Source: Gossypium raimondii (lineage: Eukaryota; Streptophyta; Magnoliopsida; Malvales; Malvaceae). Taken from it: a stretch of 64,000 nucleotides of DNA. Positions 1-12,375 of this stretch are shown in pieces; within the stretch, counting starts at the first letter, position 1; the number at the start of each line of letters is the position of its first letter. A program made the position numbers and the translations under genes. The stretch lies in the NCBI RefSeq assembly GCF_025698545.1, contig NC_068576.1, positions 52,176,390-52,240,389 of the forward strand, given 5' to 3'. The notes under the pieces are model-generated. The model was not told the DNA's origin. It ran no database searches and worked only from the letters and a program-made list of their open reading frames with translations.

Positions 1-1753
1 ACAAGGTGCGAGGTCTCAAATGAAGACATTGGTTTCATACAATTCCATCCAAATCAACCCGGTTGGCTTCGATTAAGTCTCCAGTAACCTCGAAAGCCCC
101 ATTTTATCTGTAACTCTATCTTTCACTCATTTCCTGCATATTAAAAACAATAAACAAAATCTTATTCTAATGGTATGATCAAGGGTATAGTATTAATATC
201 ATTACACTAATAATTCTATTTCGTAATTTAAACATACAAACCGACACCGTACTGTTGGATGTGAGATGCAAATGCCGTGCAGCTCAGTGTTACTAAGAGG
301 TAGTGAAGGGAATAGGAAAGAGTTTCTTCTATTGAGAGAACAATTGAAATTTTCATTTTTTCAAATATTAATAAAATTTAAAAGTGGGACTGTATTTAAA
401 AATAGGAAGCTTTTTACTAATAGGCCAAACAAAGGTAAGAATAAAAAGAAATAGGAATATTAAGATGATTGGATGATAATGAGTAGCCGACTATGGTGAC
501 CAAAGGGCAAATACAAATATACAACATCCGAGTGATTCCCAAGCACTCTCCTTCACATTTTCCTTTTGTAAATCCAAGGCCTTCTTTTTAGCCTTTCATT
601 GTCACTTCCTCCATCAATTAAAGTTAAAATACCCTTCTTGGTTTTGGAGAAGATCACCCATTCCAGAGTATCTTTTGTTTTTACACAGATTTTCATTTTT
701 CTTTTACATTACCTAGGCTGTATGTATACACTTTTTGCTGTATAAGATGAACCTATTTTAAATAAATAAAAATTGGGGTTGTATTTCTGTTCCTAAAAAT
801 GAAAATGAGTGTTTCTTTAATGGAATTGGATTAATTGTTTGATATAAGATATTGAATTGATAGAGATCTCCACTAATCTATTGGGAAATTTGTAATGATT
901 TTATTGTGTTTTAAAATTATGTCATAAAGTATAAGAACTTGTTGGGAGACTACGACATGGCCGTGTTTAAAGAAACTCGTGATTTAACACCAACATTTTT
1001 ATCACAACAAAATAAAGAAAACCCAACCAACACCCCTCCCCCCCAATCAATTAGGTTAGTGATGATATATCTTCCACTTTCTTTTCTCTTCTCTATTTGA
1101 TAAGCAAAAAAAATATTCAAAATTGAAATTAGGTGATTTTTCTTGAAATCCAAATCAAACTCTCTTAATATAATTGAAATTCAAAGTTGGCTGAGTTTTT
1201 AACTATCTCTCAATCGGGGGAAAAATATAAAATATTGACAAGTAAAAGTTGAAAATGGAAATGGAAAAAATAGAGGGAAAATGAAAAAGAAAGGCTGACG
1301 AAAAAACAGATGGATGGGCCATCTATAAACAAACATAACCAATCCCAGCGGCAGCGGTAGCGGCAGAGACCTGCAGTCCCCTCTACTGCTCTGCCCTCAC
1401 CAACTTTCAACTTGCTACTTAATACATATATATGTATATATTCCTTTTACCAATGTTAATCTTTTTCCTAATTGAATGGGTTTTAATTAAAAATGTTATT
1501 ATTAATTAGTGATTTAATTAGGAATAACAATAAAGAGGAAAAGAGTATTAAGTGGGAAGTGTGAAATTGAAATGAAAGACAAACAGGAGAGGGTGAGAGT
1601 GAGAAGAAAAGCCAAACCCCACGCGAAGATCAAGCGAAAGCAAAGCCCACCAAAAAAACAAAAGGAAAAAAAAAAAAGAAAAAAGAAAGAGCAGAATAAG
1701 GTGTCTCTCTCTTGGACTGATTCTTTTTCATTTCCATTTCCATCTCTCTTCTC
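1..1753. other. Intergenic DNA and upstream region of the RING ligase gene
   Basis: No coding region is supported here. The stretch is AT-rich with short open frames of low-complexity composition. From about 1560 it becomes purine- then pyrimidine-rich, typical of a plant promoter and leader region. A GC-richer patch at 1345-1390 contains a repeated GGCAGCGG-like motif. I recognise no transposon. Confidence 0.5.
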
Positions 1754-1762
1754 CCTATATAT
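1754..1762 (+). promoter_or_regulatory. Probable TATA box of the BOI-type RING gene
   Basis: CTATATATC lies about 225 bases before the chosen ATG at 1987. It is followed by a CT-rich leader (1870-1985) with TTCATTC and TTCTTTC repeats. Placement and composition fit a plant core promoter, but the transcription start is inferred. Confidence 0.45.
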
Positions 1763-1986
1763 CAAAAGAAAAGAAACCATATCAAACAAAGGCAAAGGCA
1801 AAGGCAAAATGTTGTTGGTGAGAAACCAAATTAAAGAAACAAGAAAATTAGAAGAAGGGTGATCTATTCTCTTGTTGTTGATCAGCTTTTATCATCCATT
1901 CTTTGATTGCTTCATTCATTCATTCTTTCTTTCTTTCTTATCTTCTTCAAACTTGATTGCTTTCCCTTCACAATCACATTGCTGTA

Positions 1987-3174
1987 ATGGCCGTTCAAGC
2001 TCAGTATCCTTCCAATGTCCTCCTCTTAAACAGGTTTGTCTTTTTATCTCTCTGCCTCTTCATCATGATTTCTCATCTATTTATTTATCTTTTCTGGGGT
2101 ATGTTTTTTTTTATAGAAGTGGACAAGAAGGGCATGAGTTTTCGTTGCAACAACAAGGGGGAGGGGTTTATATTGATCAATCCCATATGTTCTTTAACAG
2201 CAACAACAACAATAATAATCCAAGGAAAAGAGGAAGAGAAATGGCAGCGGTAGCAACAACTGCGCCCATGAATTCATTTTCTTTGCAAACGCAACCGCCT
2301 CAATTCATAGAGCTTTCTCAACTCCAAAGACCAAATGTAATCTCCACTGGGCTCCGCTTATCTTTTGGCGACCAACAACACTTGCACCAAAACCAAAACC
2401 AAAACCAAAACCAAAGTTATGAACACCAACATCAAAATCTCGTTTCCAGCTCCACTGATTTTCTGTCTATAACATCTGATGAATTGGCTACCCAAATCAA
2501 ACGCCAGAGAGAAGAACTAGACCAATTTCTTCAAGCCCAGGTACCAGATTTTTCTTTCTTGAATTGGTTTTCTTTTGTTAGGGAAAAATGTAGTGAAATT
2601 TTATTTTTTGGGGGGGTTCGTTTGTTATGGATTAAAGGGGGAGGCATTGCGGCGTACGTTAGCGGAGAAAAGGCATAGGCACTTCCGTGCGCTACTGGGG
2701 GCAGCGGAAGAATCGGTGGCGAGGAGATTAAGGGATAAAGAAGCGGAAGTTGAGAAAGCAAAGCGGCGGAACGCAGAGTTGGAGGCACGCGTGGCGCAAC
2801 TTAACGTGGAGTCGCAGGTTTGGCAGGCGAAAGCCAGGGCACAGGAGGCTACGGCGGCTTCATTACAAGCGCAGCTTCAACAGGCTATAATGAGCGGAGG
2901 GGCTGCCGCCTCGATGCAGGACAGCAGGAGAGGGGAGGAGGGGGTGAAGTGCGGTGAAGGGCAAGCGGTGGACGCCGAGTCGGCTTACGTGGACCCGGAC
3001 CGAGTGGTGGCTTCATGGGGTCCGGCATGTAAGGCGTGTCGGAAACGTCTGGCGTCGGTGGTGCTGCTGCCGTGTCGGCATCTATGCTTGTGTACAGAGT
3101 GTGATCGAGTGGCGCAAGCCTGCCCGCTTTGCCTCACCGCCAGGAATTCTAGCGTCGAGGCTTTTCTTTCTTGA
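1987..3174 (+). CDS. BOI-related RING-type E3 ubiquitin ligase
   Basis: Three exons: 1987-2033, 2117-2540 and 2638-3174, all with GT..AG introns, encoding about 335 aa. The protein opens MAVQAQYPSNVLLLNR, the usual start of BOI (Botrytis susceptible1 interactor) and BRG proteins. A Gln/Asn-rich region follows, with an SNNNNNNPRKRGRE patch and an LSFG motif. Then comes a charged coiled coil (residues about 145-245, the WRD region) with RRTLAEKR and EAEVEKAKRRNAELEA. The C-terminal C3HC4 RING spans residues 288-322: C288-x2-C291, C303-x-H305-x3-C309-x2-C312 and C319-x2-C322. Family members ubiquitinate nuclear regulators and dampen cell death and gibberellin/stress responses (family knowledge). 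Which BOI paralogue this is cannot be settled here. Confidence 0.93.
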
Positions 3175-3554
3175 ATTTTTTTTTAAAGCCCAGATTAAAG
3201 AAAAGGGGAAAAACAATTTGGAAAAAAGAAAGAAAATCAAATAGTATAAACCTTGATTATAATAATAAGTTTTACATTTTTAATCAAAGTTTATATTTGG
3301 TTCATAAAGAAATTTCAACAAATCAAGATAAACTTTTTGTATATGAACAAGTTCAGAGGTTCTACACTAATTTCGTCTGATAAACGAAAAGAATATTAAA
3401 AATGTCAATAACCATTACTTCAACTATTTTCTTTAAATAATTGCTTACAAAAATTTTTACATTGTAAACTTAATTATGTTGATCTTCTCTTTCATTATTC
3501 TTCAATATGTTGGGAACACGAAACATTAAGAAGTCTAAAGTGTATAAATAATAA
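3175..3554. other. 3' flank of the RING gene
   Basis: AT-rich 3' UTR and downstream DNA. No gene is visible. Confidence 0.4.
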
Positions 3555-4206
3555 GGTTAAATTCTACTATTATGGGTAAGATGAATTGGTCATTTTTCTG
3601 CTCTGTACTTTATGAATTTTAAGTTATGTTTTTTCTAAAAAAGGTTATGCAACCAATAAATTATCACATGTCTAGGCGAAGGGAAGTAAAAGACTTTGGT
3701 ATTTGGTTTATTCGACTTTTTTGAATTCGAAAATTTAACTCGATTCGAACTCAAAATGCGAAAAAAAAATTGGGTTAATTCGATTAATTTGAAATTCGAA
3801 CTTTTTTTCGAGTCAAATCAAATTTTGCTTATTCCTGACTATATCACCTTGCTATTGGATTAAGATCTACATATTACTTAAAAAAGGACTATAAACTAAT
3901 TTAAAGGTGGTAGTTTACATCAAGGCTAAAACTTTGAAGTTCAAAAAGTATAGGGATTAAGAATGATCGAATCGGATAACATGGACTGAATCTAGAATCT
4001 TATGCATAGTACAAACTAATGATAGAATTTAACCAAATGAATTGAGCTACTACTGTTTCAGTCAAGACTAATATTAACAAATTAAAAATATAGGAGCTAA
4101 AATCAATCAATTCAAAAAATATATGGATTAACATTGACCAAATTAGAGTACAGGGATTAAATTTATAATTTCTACAAAAAATAGGGACTAATAGTAAAAT
4201 TTGACC
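3555..4206. mobile_element. Inverted-repeat element (MITE-like), copy A of a two-copy family
   Basis: The left end GGTTAAATTCTACTATTA matches the reverse complement of the right end (GGTCAAATTTTACTATTAG). The flanks are a near-perfect 9-bp duplication, AAATAATAA (3546-3554) and AAACAATAA (4207-4215), matching at 8 of 9 bases. That length suggests Mutator-type transposition. The interior carries phrases such as 'agggattaa' and 'caaattgac' on alternating strands and no coding capacity. A related copy is at 62115-62601. Confidence 0.68.
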
Positions 4207-4263
4207 AAACAATAACATATGATTCAAAATTGAAGCACAATCATGGATAAATCACCGTAGTAT

Positions 4264-4416
4264 GCGGGAGTGGAATTTGGATGGACGATTGGGTGGGTGC
4301 GGTTTGTTTAGTTTACTTTTTGTCTCACGCTATATTATCGCTACAGTGTTTAATCTCACTGCCACCGTTGTTTTTACACTAACCGCAGGTTAACGCACCG
4401 CCCATCCAAACTCACA
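4264..4416. mobile_element. Short MITE, family shared with 46861-46986
   Basis: The right end read in reverse (GTGAGTTTGGATGGGCGGTG) matches the left end of the element at 46861. The left end here contains a degraded TTTGGATGGACG. The interior contains the reverse of AGTGTAAAAACAACGGTGG and a TATCGCTACAGTG segment. About 150 bp, non-coding. I remember this as an abundant small repeat in cotton, which is unverified. Confidence 0.6.
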
Positions 4417-4715
4417 TTAAGTTCGAGTCCGATGCCACCAGTCCTTCAAATTTGTTGTAATAAAAAAGGATTAAAATCTATAATTAGATCATCTAGCATA
4501 AGTAATTCGTAGATTTAGTATTTATTCTTTAATATTATTAATTTTTGTCCATATATTTTTCAAATAATAGCAGTTAAATTTATTAAATTGAGTTATACTA
4601 TTTTTAAAATAGTATGCTACAAATTTATTGTCATATATGTAATGATATGTTAAGTTGTCATTTTCACGTTAAAAATTATCAAATTGGAGAATATCAATTA
4701 AATTCATGACTTCCA

Positions 4716-4981
4716 TCAAGGGCAAATCCAAAAATATTTTTAGGGGTCGAAATTGAATAATAAAAATTTAAGAAATCAAAACATAATTTTATAATGTATT
4801 AATTTATTATTTCATCATTTTTGAAGGGACTAAACATACTTTTTTTCATTTTTAGGGGTCAAAGTCAATTTTATCGTTAATTAATTTTTGATTTAATTAT
4901 CTTATCGGAAACTTAGATAGCAGTTTTTCAATTGAGGAGGGTCTAAGGCCCTACATGCCTCCTTCAGATTTGCCTTGGACT
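4716..4981. repeat. Possible degraded inverted-repeat element
   Basis: The segment begins CAAGGGCAAATCCAAA, and the reverse of its right end reads CCAAGGCAAATCTGAAGG. The interior holds two 'TTTTAGGGGTC' phrases and AT-rich filler. No target duplication could be defined, so the boundaries are approximate. Confidence 0.35.
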
Positions 4982-7228
4982 TACAAATGTACGAGACTAA
5001 TAGCAAAATTTCACTTAATGAATTTAATTACTACGATTTGAATCTTAAATTTTAAAATTTAAAATTTAAAAAATATATAAAGTAAAATTAACCGAATTAA
5101 ATTCCATCATATGTAATTATTGCCTTTTGGAGGCAAATCCCTCAAATCCACACATATAAATAATATTTGCCAGTATTACTGTAGGTTTCTAAGAGGGAGG
5201 AATTTGTGTCAAAAATTACTGCTGGATGAATTAAAAGTTAAAAAGTAAATGTAATTAACCATATGCAAAATTGCGGATGCAGTCCCTTCTTTTCATTTGA
5301 ATCTGTACAGTAATTACATTCTATAAACTGCTTGTAAAATTTAAGAAAGAAGCAAAAGTATTGTTTATTATATTAATTTATAGGACCAGTAGATCACACA
5401 ATAATCATATAATAGTTTAGATAGTTATATATCTTAAAATTAGAGGTACCATTAAAAGAAACTCATAAATTACATGAAATCAATAAAAGTTTCAAGCTAA
5501 TTGGAGGAATCAGGATTCATTTGTTCAATAACCTTCTCTAACCTAACAATTAGGGAACACCTCCGGGTTAAAATTTTATACAAGTCTTCCTCCTACATTT
5601 AAAATTTAATCCCTTTACTTTTCAGTTTCTAAATTTTAGATCCAATTATTAATATAATCAAGATTTTTTTAATTAAATTCACTAGTATAACATTTTGAAT
5701 AGTACAATACTCGCTTGGCGGTATGTAACAAAAATAATAGCATTACAATGAACCTAAATTTAATATAAAAATTTAACGGTGTTACGTGTTAACAATTAGA
5801 TTTATATTTTTACATCTGAATAATAGAGGTAATAAATTCTTTAATAGGTTCAAAGATGACAGAAATCTAGATTGAATAAAATTCCAAGTTCATGAATGGA
5901 GAAATTCTCTCTTTTTTGCCTTTGAAATTCTTGCAGAGCAGATGCTTTCTTGCAATATGATGAACTTATGATAGACCCAAACATTTACCTTATTACCAAC
6001 TGCTGCATATATATATATATGAGAATTATCAAAGTGAATTTGATATTTTGGAAGTAATTAAACATTGAATATAATAATGAAGCTAAGTGCAGTTTAAGAT
6101 TGGATCAGAGGCAACTTTGGCTGCGTATCTAACAAGCAGAAGATAAGCTGGAATCTGGTTGTGCCTCATCACATGCCCATCACATTGCATTGTCCGATGC
6201 AAAATGGGGGCATTTTTCAAAGCTGTTTGAACTTTGAAGTGAATAAATGAAAAAATTTTAATTGATCAATTAATTCCCCTCAACTACACCAAAAAACAAG
6301 TTTCCTTTGCCTTGATTTTTCACTACTTTAAACACCCCCTTCTTTACTTTTTATCCATATGATTCCAACTTGTGAATGAAACTCAAGGGCTGTCAAATGG
6401 GGGCAGAAGGTAGAGGACAATGAAATTATAAGAGTTGCAGCAGTGCCCCCCAATGCCTTGTTAAAGAGGGCTACATGGTCCTCACCCAACAACCACACCC
6501 CTGCAAAATGATAAAAAAGGCTTGATATATACAAAGCCTAGTGAGTGACCCAGCTCATTGAAATATAGGCAGTCCATGAAAGGAACACACATACCTCGTT
6601 TTCAATTAATTTTTATTTTTATTTATTGAAGTGGGAACGCAAAGAAATTTGTCCCTTGTTCTGGACGGTTTTGATCACTATATATGAAATGTCATTGGCA
6701 TCGTTTGTCCCATTCTTCTTGTCATAAACCAGCACAGTCATCTTTGATGGAGTAAATGGACTTTTCTATTGTTTCGCTTTTGCTGTAAATATGAAAGGAA
6801 AATACATACGAAGCTTCTTTTTTTAATTAAAGCAACTAAACGAGTACAAGCTGTTTTGCTATTGGGATACGATGCTCAATGGGGATGGCAGTTTGACAAA
6901 AAACAGGGACATGAAGGAACGATCCATTTTGCATATTTTGGAACCCTTTATGACTAAGGATGCATGCTTTTCAGTACAGAATTTGGCACTTTACTTCAAT
7001 TTTGTTAGGTGTGGGGAAACCCCATTTACGGATTTAAACTTTTAAGACCTCACCAACGAAAACGTACGTTTACCACTCAAGGTTCAACATTATTATCCCA
7101 CGTTCAATGGCTCACTAACAATAAGCACACAACAGCCCCATTTTTACCTATAACTAGCCTTAACATCTTCCAAACCCTTCAATAGGAGGATAAATGTGTT
7201 TCAGCGCACTTGAACTCATTCCAGGGAC
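4982..7228. other. Intergenic DNA without recognisable genes
   Basis: AT-rich spacer. 4990-5110 contains fragments resembling the interior of the 3555-4206 family. 6090-6550 is less AT-biased and holds short open frames on both strands (for example 6328-6534, -), but none resembles a known protein. Short dinucleotide TA runs occur at 6007-6020. Confidence 0.4.
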
Positions 7229-7354
7229 TGTAACACCAGTTGTCCGACCTGATTGCCGGGTCTGAGCTACGAAATGTTACAATTGTTGCCGGAGCAACTA
7301 CTATCAAATTTACAGTAAATAAATCCTCCAAACATTCAACCATATCTTAAACAC

Positions 7355-8235
7355 TGTCGAAACCGTTTTTTGAAAACAAAAATTTTAGTTTTGACTTAAA
7401 AATAAAAACTAGAGTCGCCACCGATTCTTTATTAAGATGTGATCGGCCCACCTTAAAAATAATTTTGTCTACGAAATTTGAGAAAACAGGTTCGGGAGTC
7501 AGTTACGCACGAGGAAGGGTTAGCACCCTCGTAACGCCCAAAATCGGAACTAAATTGATTGTTTAATGTATTGGTGTCGAAAATTTGAAAAGATTTTAAA
7601 GAAAACTTTTTATTTCATGAATGAATCAAAATAGTAAGACATTCTTATTTCAAAGAAATAAAACACCACACCCAGTGAGTTAGGGCACAATGTTTTTAAA
7701 TCTTCAAAATACCCGAATATTGCCTTTTGCTTTTGAAAATTCTTATTTCGAGAAGAAAATGTCATGACCAGTAAGTTAGGACCCAACATTTTTGAATTCC
7801 CAAGAATAAGCTTTTATTTAAAATTTGCGAATTTATTGCAAAACGAATACTTGGCTTTCTAAATTCATCAAAAAATAATCACAATCCAGTAAGTTAGGAC
7901 ACGATCTTTCTCAAGAATCATGAATGCCAAATATCTCGAAAATTTATGAAATGTGATGATTTTAACACTTTGCCAAAACCTAAATATACATTCCTTTGAA
8001 AACATGATAAAATGTTAATGCATATATATAGTATACAAAAATTATGAGAATGAATCAATAATACAATATACATACATTTTAGAAATAATAAACATAAGAA
8101 TGTATAAACATAATATATTAGTAAATTATGAGAATATAGATATATAGGTATACAAAAAATGTTTATAATAGTTTTGAATGATGCATGAATATATATTTAT
8201 AAAAGTAAAAAGAATTTTAAAATCAAAACATAAGA

Positions 8236-8280
<45 letters not shown>

Positions 8281-9549
8281 TTGAAAAATAAAAAAATACA
8301 TATGTATAAAATATATAGATAGACGTGCAACGTGAAACATGCATATATAGTTATATATATTATAAAAACATGCAAGTATACTAGATAAAAAAAAACATGC
8401 ATATATATTAAATGAAAGAACGACGCATGTATGAAAATAATAATAATAATAATGATAATAACAATAAAAATCATAGTATAACATAATTATAATAAAAAAT
8501 GAATAAAATAAAATGTTAAATTGAACTAAAAAAAGAGAAAGAAAAAAAAATTAAATTCGAAGTAAATCTGAGAATAGGACCACATTGAATGCGCGCGCAA
8601 GAGTGGAGGACCAAAAGGAAAATTATTCCCTCCCTCCAAAAACGCTGCGCAGCAGTGGGCTAAATTGAAAAACAAATTAAAATTGCGGCTCAATTTAAAA
8701 AGAAACAAAGCAGGTTTAATTGCAACGCGCCACGAACAGGAGGGACTGAATTCGCAATTTACCCTTTAAAGCCCAACGCGCGGATCCTCCCCTCCGGGTC
8801 GGGTCACCGCGCAGGTTATACTAGGGCAAAACGGCACCGTTTTCAAATCAGTATTTAAAACTGGTTTTCTAAAAAACCTAATAGCAGCAGCCCCTTTTTT
8901 AAAAAACATAAAAAACAGAGATGCTCTGCTAGGGTTCCATTTCAACCCTTAACGCCGCCGCCGTTCAAGAGCCCTCTCACGGCCTCAGACGCCGTTTTAT
9001 TCTCCGATCGAGATGAAGAAGGGATCCGAACACGCCTAGGCCAGGTTAGTTCCCCTTTTCCCCTTTTATTATTATGGAAAAACAAAATAATAAAAAAAAA
9101 ACTTGCGATCCACCTTTAAAAATTTTGTATTCGGTGTTTTTCTTTCGATTTACAGTATTCTCTCCACCCGTTTACAGATTAAAAGTGGCTTTTTATAGCC
9201 TGAAAAAGAAAAAGAAAATAAAAAAAATGATATTGCTTGCTGTTTTTTCTCCTTTGGACTCCTTGAGTCCGTTTTTGTAGGCATTCGTGGAGAGTTTGGC
9301 GCGTGAGGGGTGGTCGTCTCCGAGTCTTGCGGCGCCTGGGATCTGCTGGAGGCGTTTGAGGGCGACGGCTGAGTCTAGGGAGGCTCTTAGGGTTTCAACA
9401 AATTGATTTTGCTGGGCTAGGGTTTGAAAATTGGCTGTTGGGCCTGTTATTTGGATATTTGGGCCTTAGACGAGTTTAGGCCTGCTATTAAAAAAACTGA
9501 AATTGCCTGCTTTGTTTTTGTTTGGGCTCGGGCAATTTGGGCTTGTACA
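7355..9549 (-). repeat. 3' LTR of the Ogre-like element
   Basis: 2,195 bp, aligned along its length with 15864-18032 (2,169 bp). In the first 230 bases I count eight substitutions and one single-base gap between the two copies, so the insertion is not recent. The length difference is largely due to a TA microsatellite at 8238-8279, much shorter in the sister copy (about 16753-16764). Confidence 0.93.
8238..8279. repeat. TA dinucleotide microsatellite within the 3' LTR
   Basis: About twenty TA units in one uninterrupted run. The sister LTR has only about six, so the expansion (or the contraction in the sister) took place after insertion. Confidence 0.95.
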
Positions 9550-9564
9550 GCTGCCCCTCTTTGC
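9550..9564 (-). other. Polypurine tract of the Ogre-like element
   Basis: On the - strand the bases just before the left LTR read GCAAAGAGGGGCAGC, directly followed by TGTACAAGCCC. This is the expected position and composition for the primer of plus-strand DNA synthesis. Confidence 0.8.
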
Positions 9565-9699
9565 TCATTGTCGTGTAACGGGAATAGAGCAAAGACTAAA
9601 AGCCCAATTGTGCCTGGCCTTACTGAGCCTCGACTTCTTCGGTGCTTTTCTTCTTCAAGTAGCTTCATTCCTTCCTACTGCATCTTCAGAGGTACAGGA

Positions 9700-10790
9700 A
9701 CTAGCGTTTCAATCTACTCCACTGCAATGTGAGGGAGATAAGATTCGTATGCTGTAGCTTCTCAATTTGCTATCTTTAATCTGCAACTTCAAGGAGATAA
9801 GACTTGTAGTTTCAATTTGTTCTGCTACAACTTAAAGATAAATCTGATGCAATCTGCTCTACTGCAACTTCAGAGAGATGAGATATGTGGTTTTAATCCA
9901 CTCCATTGCAACTTCAAGGAGATAGGATTGGTATACTTCTGATAAGACTGGGGTCTTCGATCTGCTCCACTACTGCTTAGGGAGATAAGAATGCTGGCTT
10001 TAATATACTCCACTGTAACCACAGGGAGGTAAAATTCACCATCTTTGATCTGCTCCACTACTGCTTAGGGAGACAAGATCTAAAATCTTCAATCTATTCC
10101 ACTGCTGCCCAGAGAAGTAGAACTATTGGCTTCAATGCACTCCACTGTAACCTCAAGGAGGTAAAATCCGCCATCCTTGATCTGCTCCACTACTGTTTAG
10201 GGAGATAAGATCTGTAATCTTCAATCTATTCCATTGCTGCCCAGGGAAGTAGAATTAGTGGCTTCAATGTACTCTACTGTAACCACAGGGAGGTAAAATC
10301 CGCCATCTTTAATCTGCTCCACTACTGCTTAGGGAGACAAGATATGAAATCTTCAATCTATTCCACTGCTGCCCAGGAAAGTAGAATTAGTGGCTTCAAT
10401 GTACTCCACTGTAACCACAGGGATGTAAAATCTGCCATCTTTGATCTGCTCCACTACTGCTTAGGGAGACAAGATATGAAATCTTCAATCTATTCCACTG
10501 CTTCCCAGGGAAGTAGAATTACTGGCTTTAATATACTCCACTGTAACCACAGGGAGGTAAAATTCACTATCTTTGATCTGCCCCACTACTGCTTAGAGAG
10601 ACAAGATCTGAAATCTTCAATCTATTCCACTGCTGCCCAAGGAAGTAGAATTAATGGCTTCAATGTACTCCACTGTAACCATAGGGAGGTAAAATTCGCC
10701 ATCTTTAATCTGCTTCGCTGTCTATATAGGAAGGCAATATCTGCTGCTTTTCAACCTACTCCACTATTGCTTAGGGAGATAAGACTTCAT
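9700..10790 (-). repeat. 132-bp tandem array in the 3' untranslated zone of the Ogre-like element
   Basis: Successive copies of 'tgctccactactgctta' start at 10051, 10182, 10315, 10447, 10579 and a degraded one at 10711, with spacings of 131, 133, 132, 132 and 132. More diverged copies run left to about 9700. Because 132 is a multiple of three, an apparent 171-codon frame (10344-10859, +) is an artefact of the repeat. Tandem arrays at this place are typical of Ogre/Tat elements. Confidence 0.9.
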
Positions 10791-11999
10791 GATTTCTCCG
10801 ATCTGTTCTCTATGGAACATAACCTGTATAATTCACTTTATGAACCTAATTATGCCTAATGATTAGGATGTCATGAACAGAATGAATCAAATGCTCCTAA
10901 CTAGACATGTGTGAATGACATTTGAATGAATGCAGAATTTTATTTTTCCGAGAATGATCCCGCTTAGGTTGTCATTACTCGAAGTTTACTAAGGCTTTAA
11001 CACTGACGTGCTACAACGCCTTCTTGCTTGACTGGCTTTTCTTCAATCCTCTCCTATCGCAATTTAAGGATACAGGATCTAAATCTTTCTGGTCTCTTAC
11101 ACCATTCCCAAGGTGTCGTACCAAAGGCTCATGCGCAAATGAATAAATCTTCTCCAGGAACTTCTTCTTATTATTCGGTGATCATTTCTTACTTGTTCAT
11201 TGAAGCTTTGTCACCAACATGACATCTTGCCATTTTGTTCAATTAGATTTCCAACCTGGTGCGTTCTAAACAATAGTCTTGTTTGAGATTTCTATATTAT
11301 TCAGAAACTTCGAGAGTAATATGCAAAACTTCCATTGTGAAAGTTTTATTAGTCCATTAATCATTATTTTAATGCAACATACTTGCAAAAAAGATCATGG
11401 ATAAAAATTGAGTCGGTTCTGAGCATAGCTAGAAATGAATAAGTTGTCAAAGATAATAAAGATGGATAACGAAGAAATTGATTTAGGAATGCATATCTTG
11501 GAAATGAATGAAGTGTTCCAAGAATAACAAAAATAATATAAGGATTAGGTGCCCCAGATATCGCAGCTTGAACTTCTCTGGACAGACTTTTTGAAGAGCA
11601 CTCTGACTTTAACATGTGTTTAGGAGATCTACAGTACTTTGTCAATGCCCCCAAAATATCGCCTACCCTTTCCTATTGATTCAGGTATAGCAAGACCACT
11701 GCATGCCTCATTCTGATCAGTACTTGAGCTGCTCTGATTACCTCATGCCTCATTCTGATTAATATTTTCAGCCGCCCCTTTCGGGTTTTCAACTCAAATC
11801 CCCTTTGGTCTAAGGCGCCCTTTGCGAGTTTTCACCTTAGCCTCTCCATTTTTACTTTTTCATTTTTCATTTTTCATTTTCATCTTTTTATTTTTTCACA
11901 TCACTTCTTTTTTCTTTTTTTTGGGGACTCAAACTGCCCTTTGCGGGTTTTTACCTTGGTCATCTCCTTCTTTAAGCGGAGTATTTCCTGGCTGAAACC
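10791..11999 (-). other. Non-coding 3' zone of the Ogre-like element
   Basis: No conserved protein is seen. 11770-11960 contains imperfectly repeated phrases 'ccctttgcgggtttt' and 'ttttcaccttggtc' around a T-rich tract. A 96-codon frame at 11364-11654 (-) resembles nothing I know. Confidence 0.5.
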
Positions 12000-12340
12000 T
12001 GAGTTTACAAGACTTTGTAGGTTTACTAACCATCTCACTCACAATCAAAGCTCCTTTGGAAAAGACCTTCTCTATAACATAAAGTCCTTCCCAATTTGGC
12101 ATCCGTTATATTTTTTGTAGAGTGAGGATCTTCTTCAGCATTAGGTCCCATCATGGAATTCTCTGGGATAAACCTTTTGTTATAGGCTCGCATCATTCAT
12201 TTCTTGGTACATTTGACCCTGATGAATAGTTTTTAGCCTTCTTCCTTTTATCAAGTTCAATTGATCACCTTGCGATTGGATCCGTTCTGCTTCATCAAAC
12301 TTGCTCAGCCAATACCCGGAGAGAAAGAATTTCAACTTCA
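12000..12340 (-). pseudogene. C-terminal remnant of Ty3/gypsy integrase
   Basis: Reading the - strand in several frames gives KFDEAERIQSQGDQLNLI, then a broken LHxGQMYQ-like stretch, then MPNWEGLYVIEKVFSKGALI. These match the region after the integrase core, where gypsy polyproteins carry a conserved NWEGPY(V/I)V motif. The rest of integrase is absent and frameshifts and stops interrupt what remains. It sits directly downstream (in element sense) of the pre-RT fragment at 12376-12705, so the deletion joint lies near 12340-12430. Confidence 0.75.
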
Positions 12341-12375
12341 ATAGAAAAAATCGTGATGAACTAAAGAGAAAGGCA

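Noticed and set aside
7355..7600. GGAGTCGCCACCGAT in the LTR as a second primer site
   Set aside because: It resembles the tRNA-Arg 3' end but lies inside the LTR and recurs in both LTRs. The functional site is at 15842-15860, next to the 5' LTR.
8126..8484. Tyr/Ile-rich open frames across the TA microsatellite
   Set aside because: They are low-complexity translations of TA and ATT repeats inside the LTR, repeated in the sister LTR (16630-16961).
10344..10859. 171-codon open frame on the + strand
   Set aside because: It is created by the 132-bp tandem repeat, whose unit is a multiple of three. It lies antisense to the element and resembles no protein.
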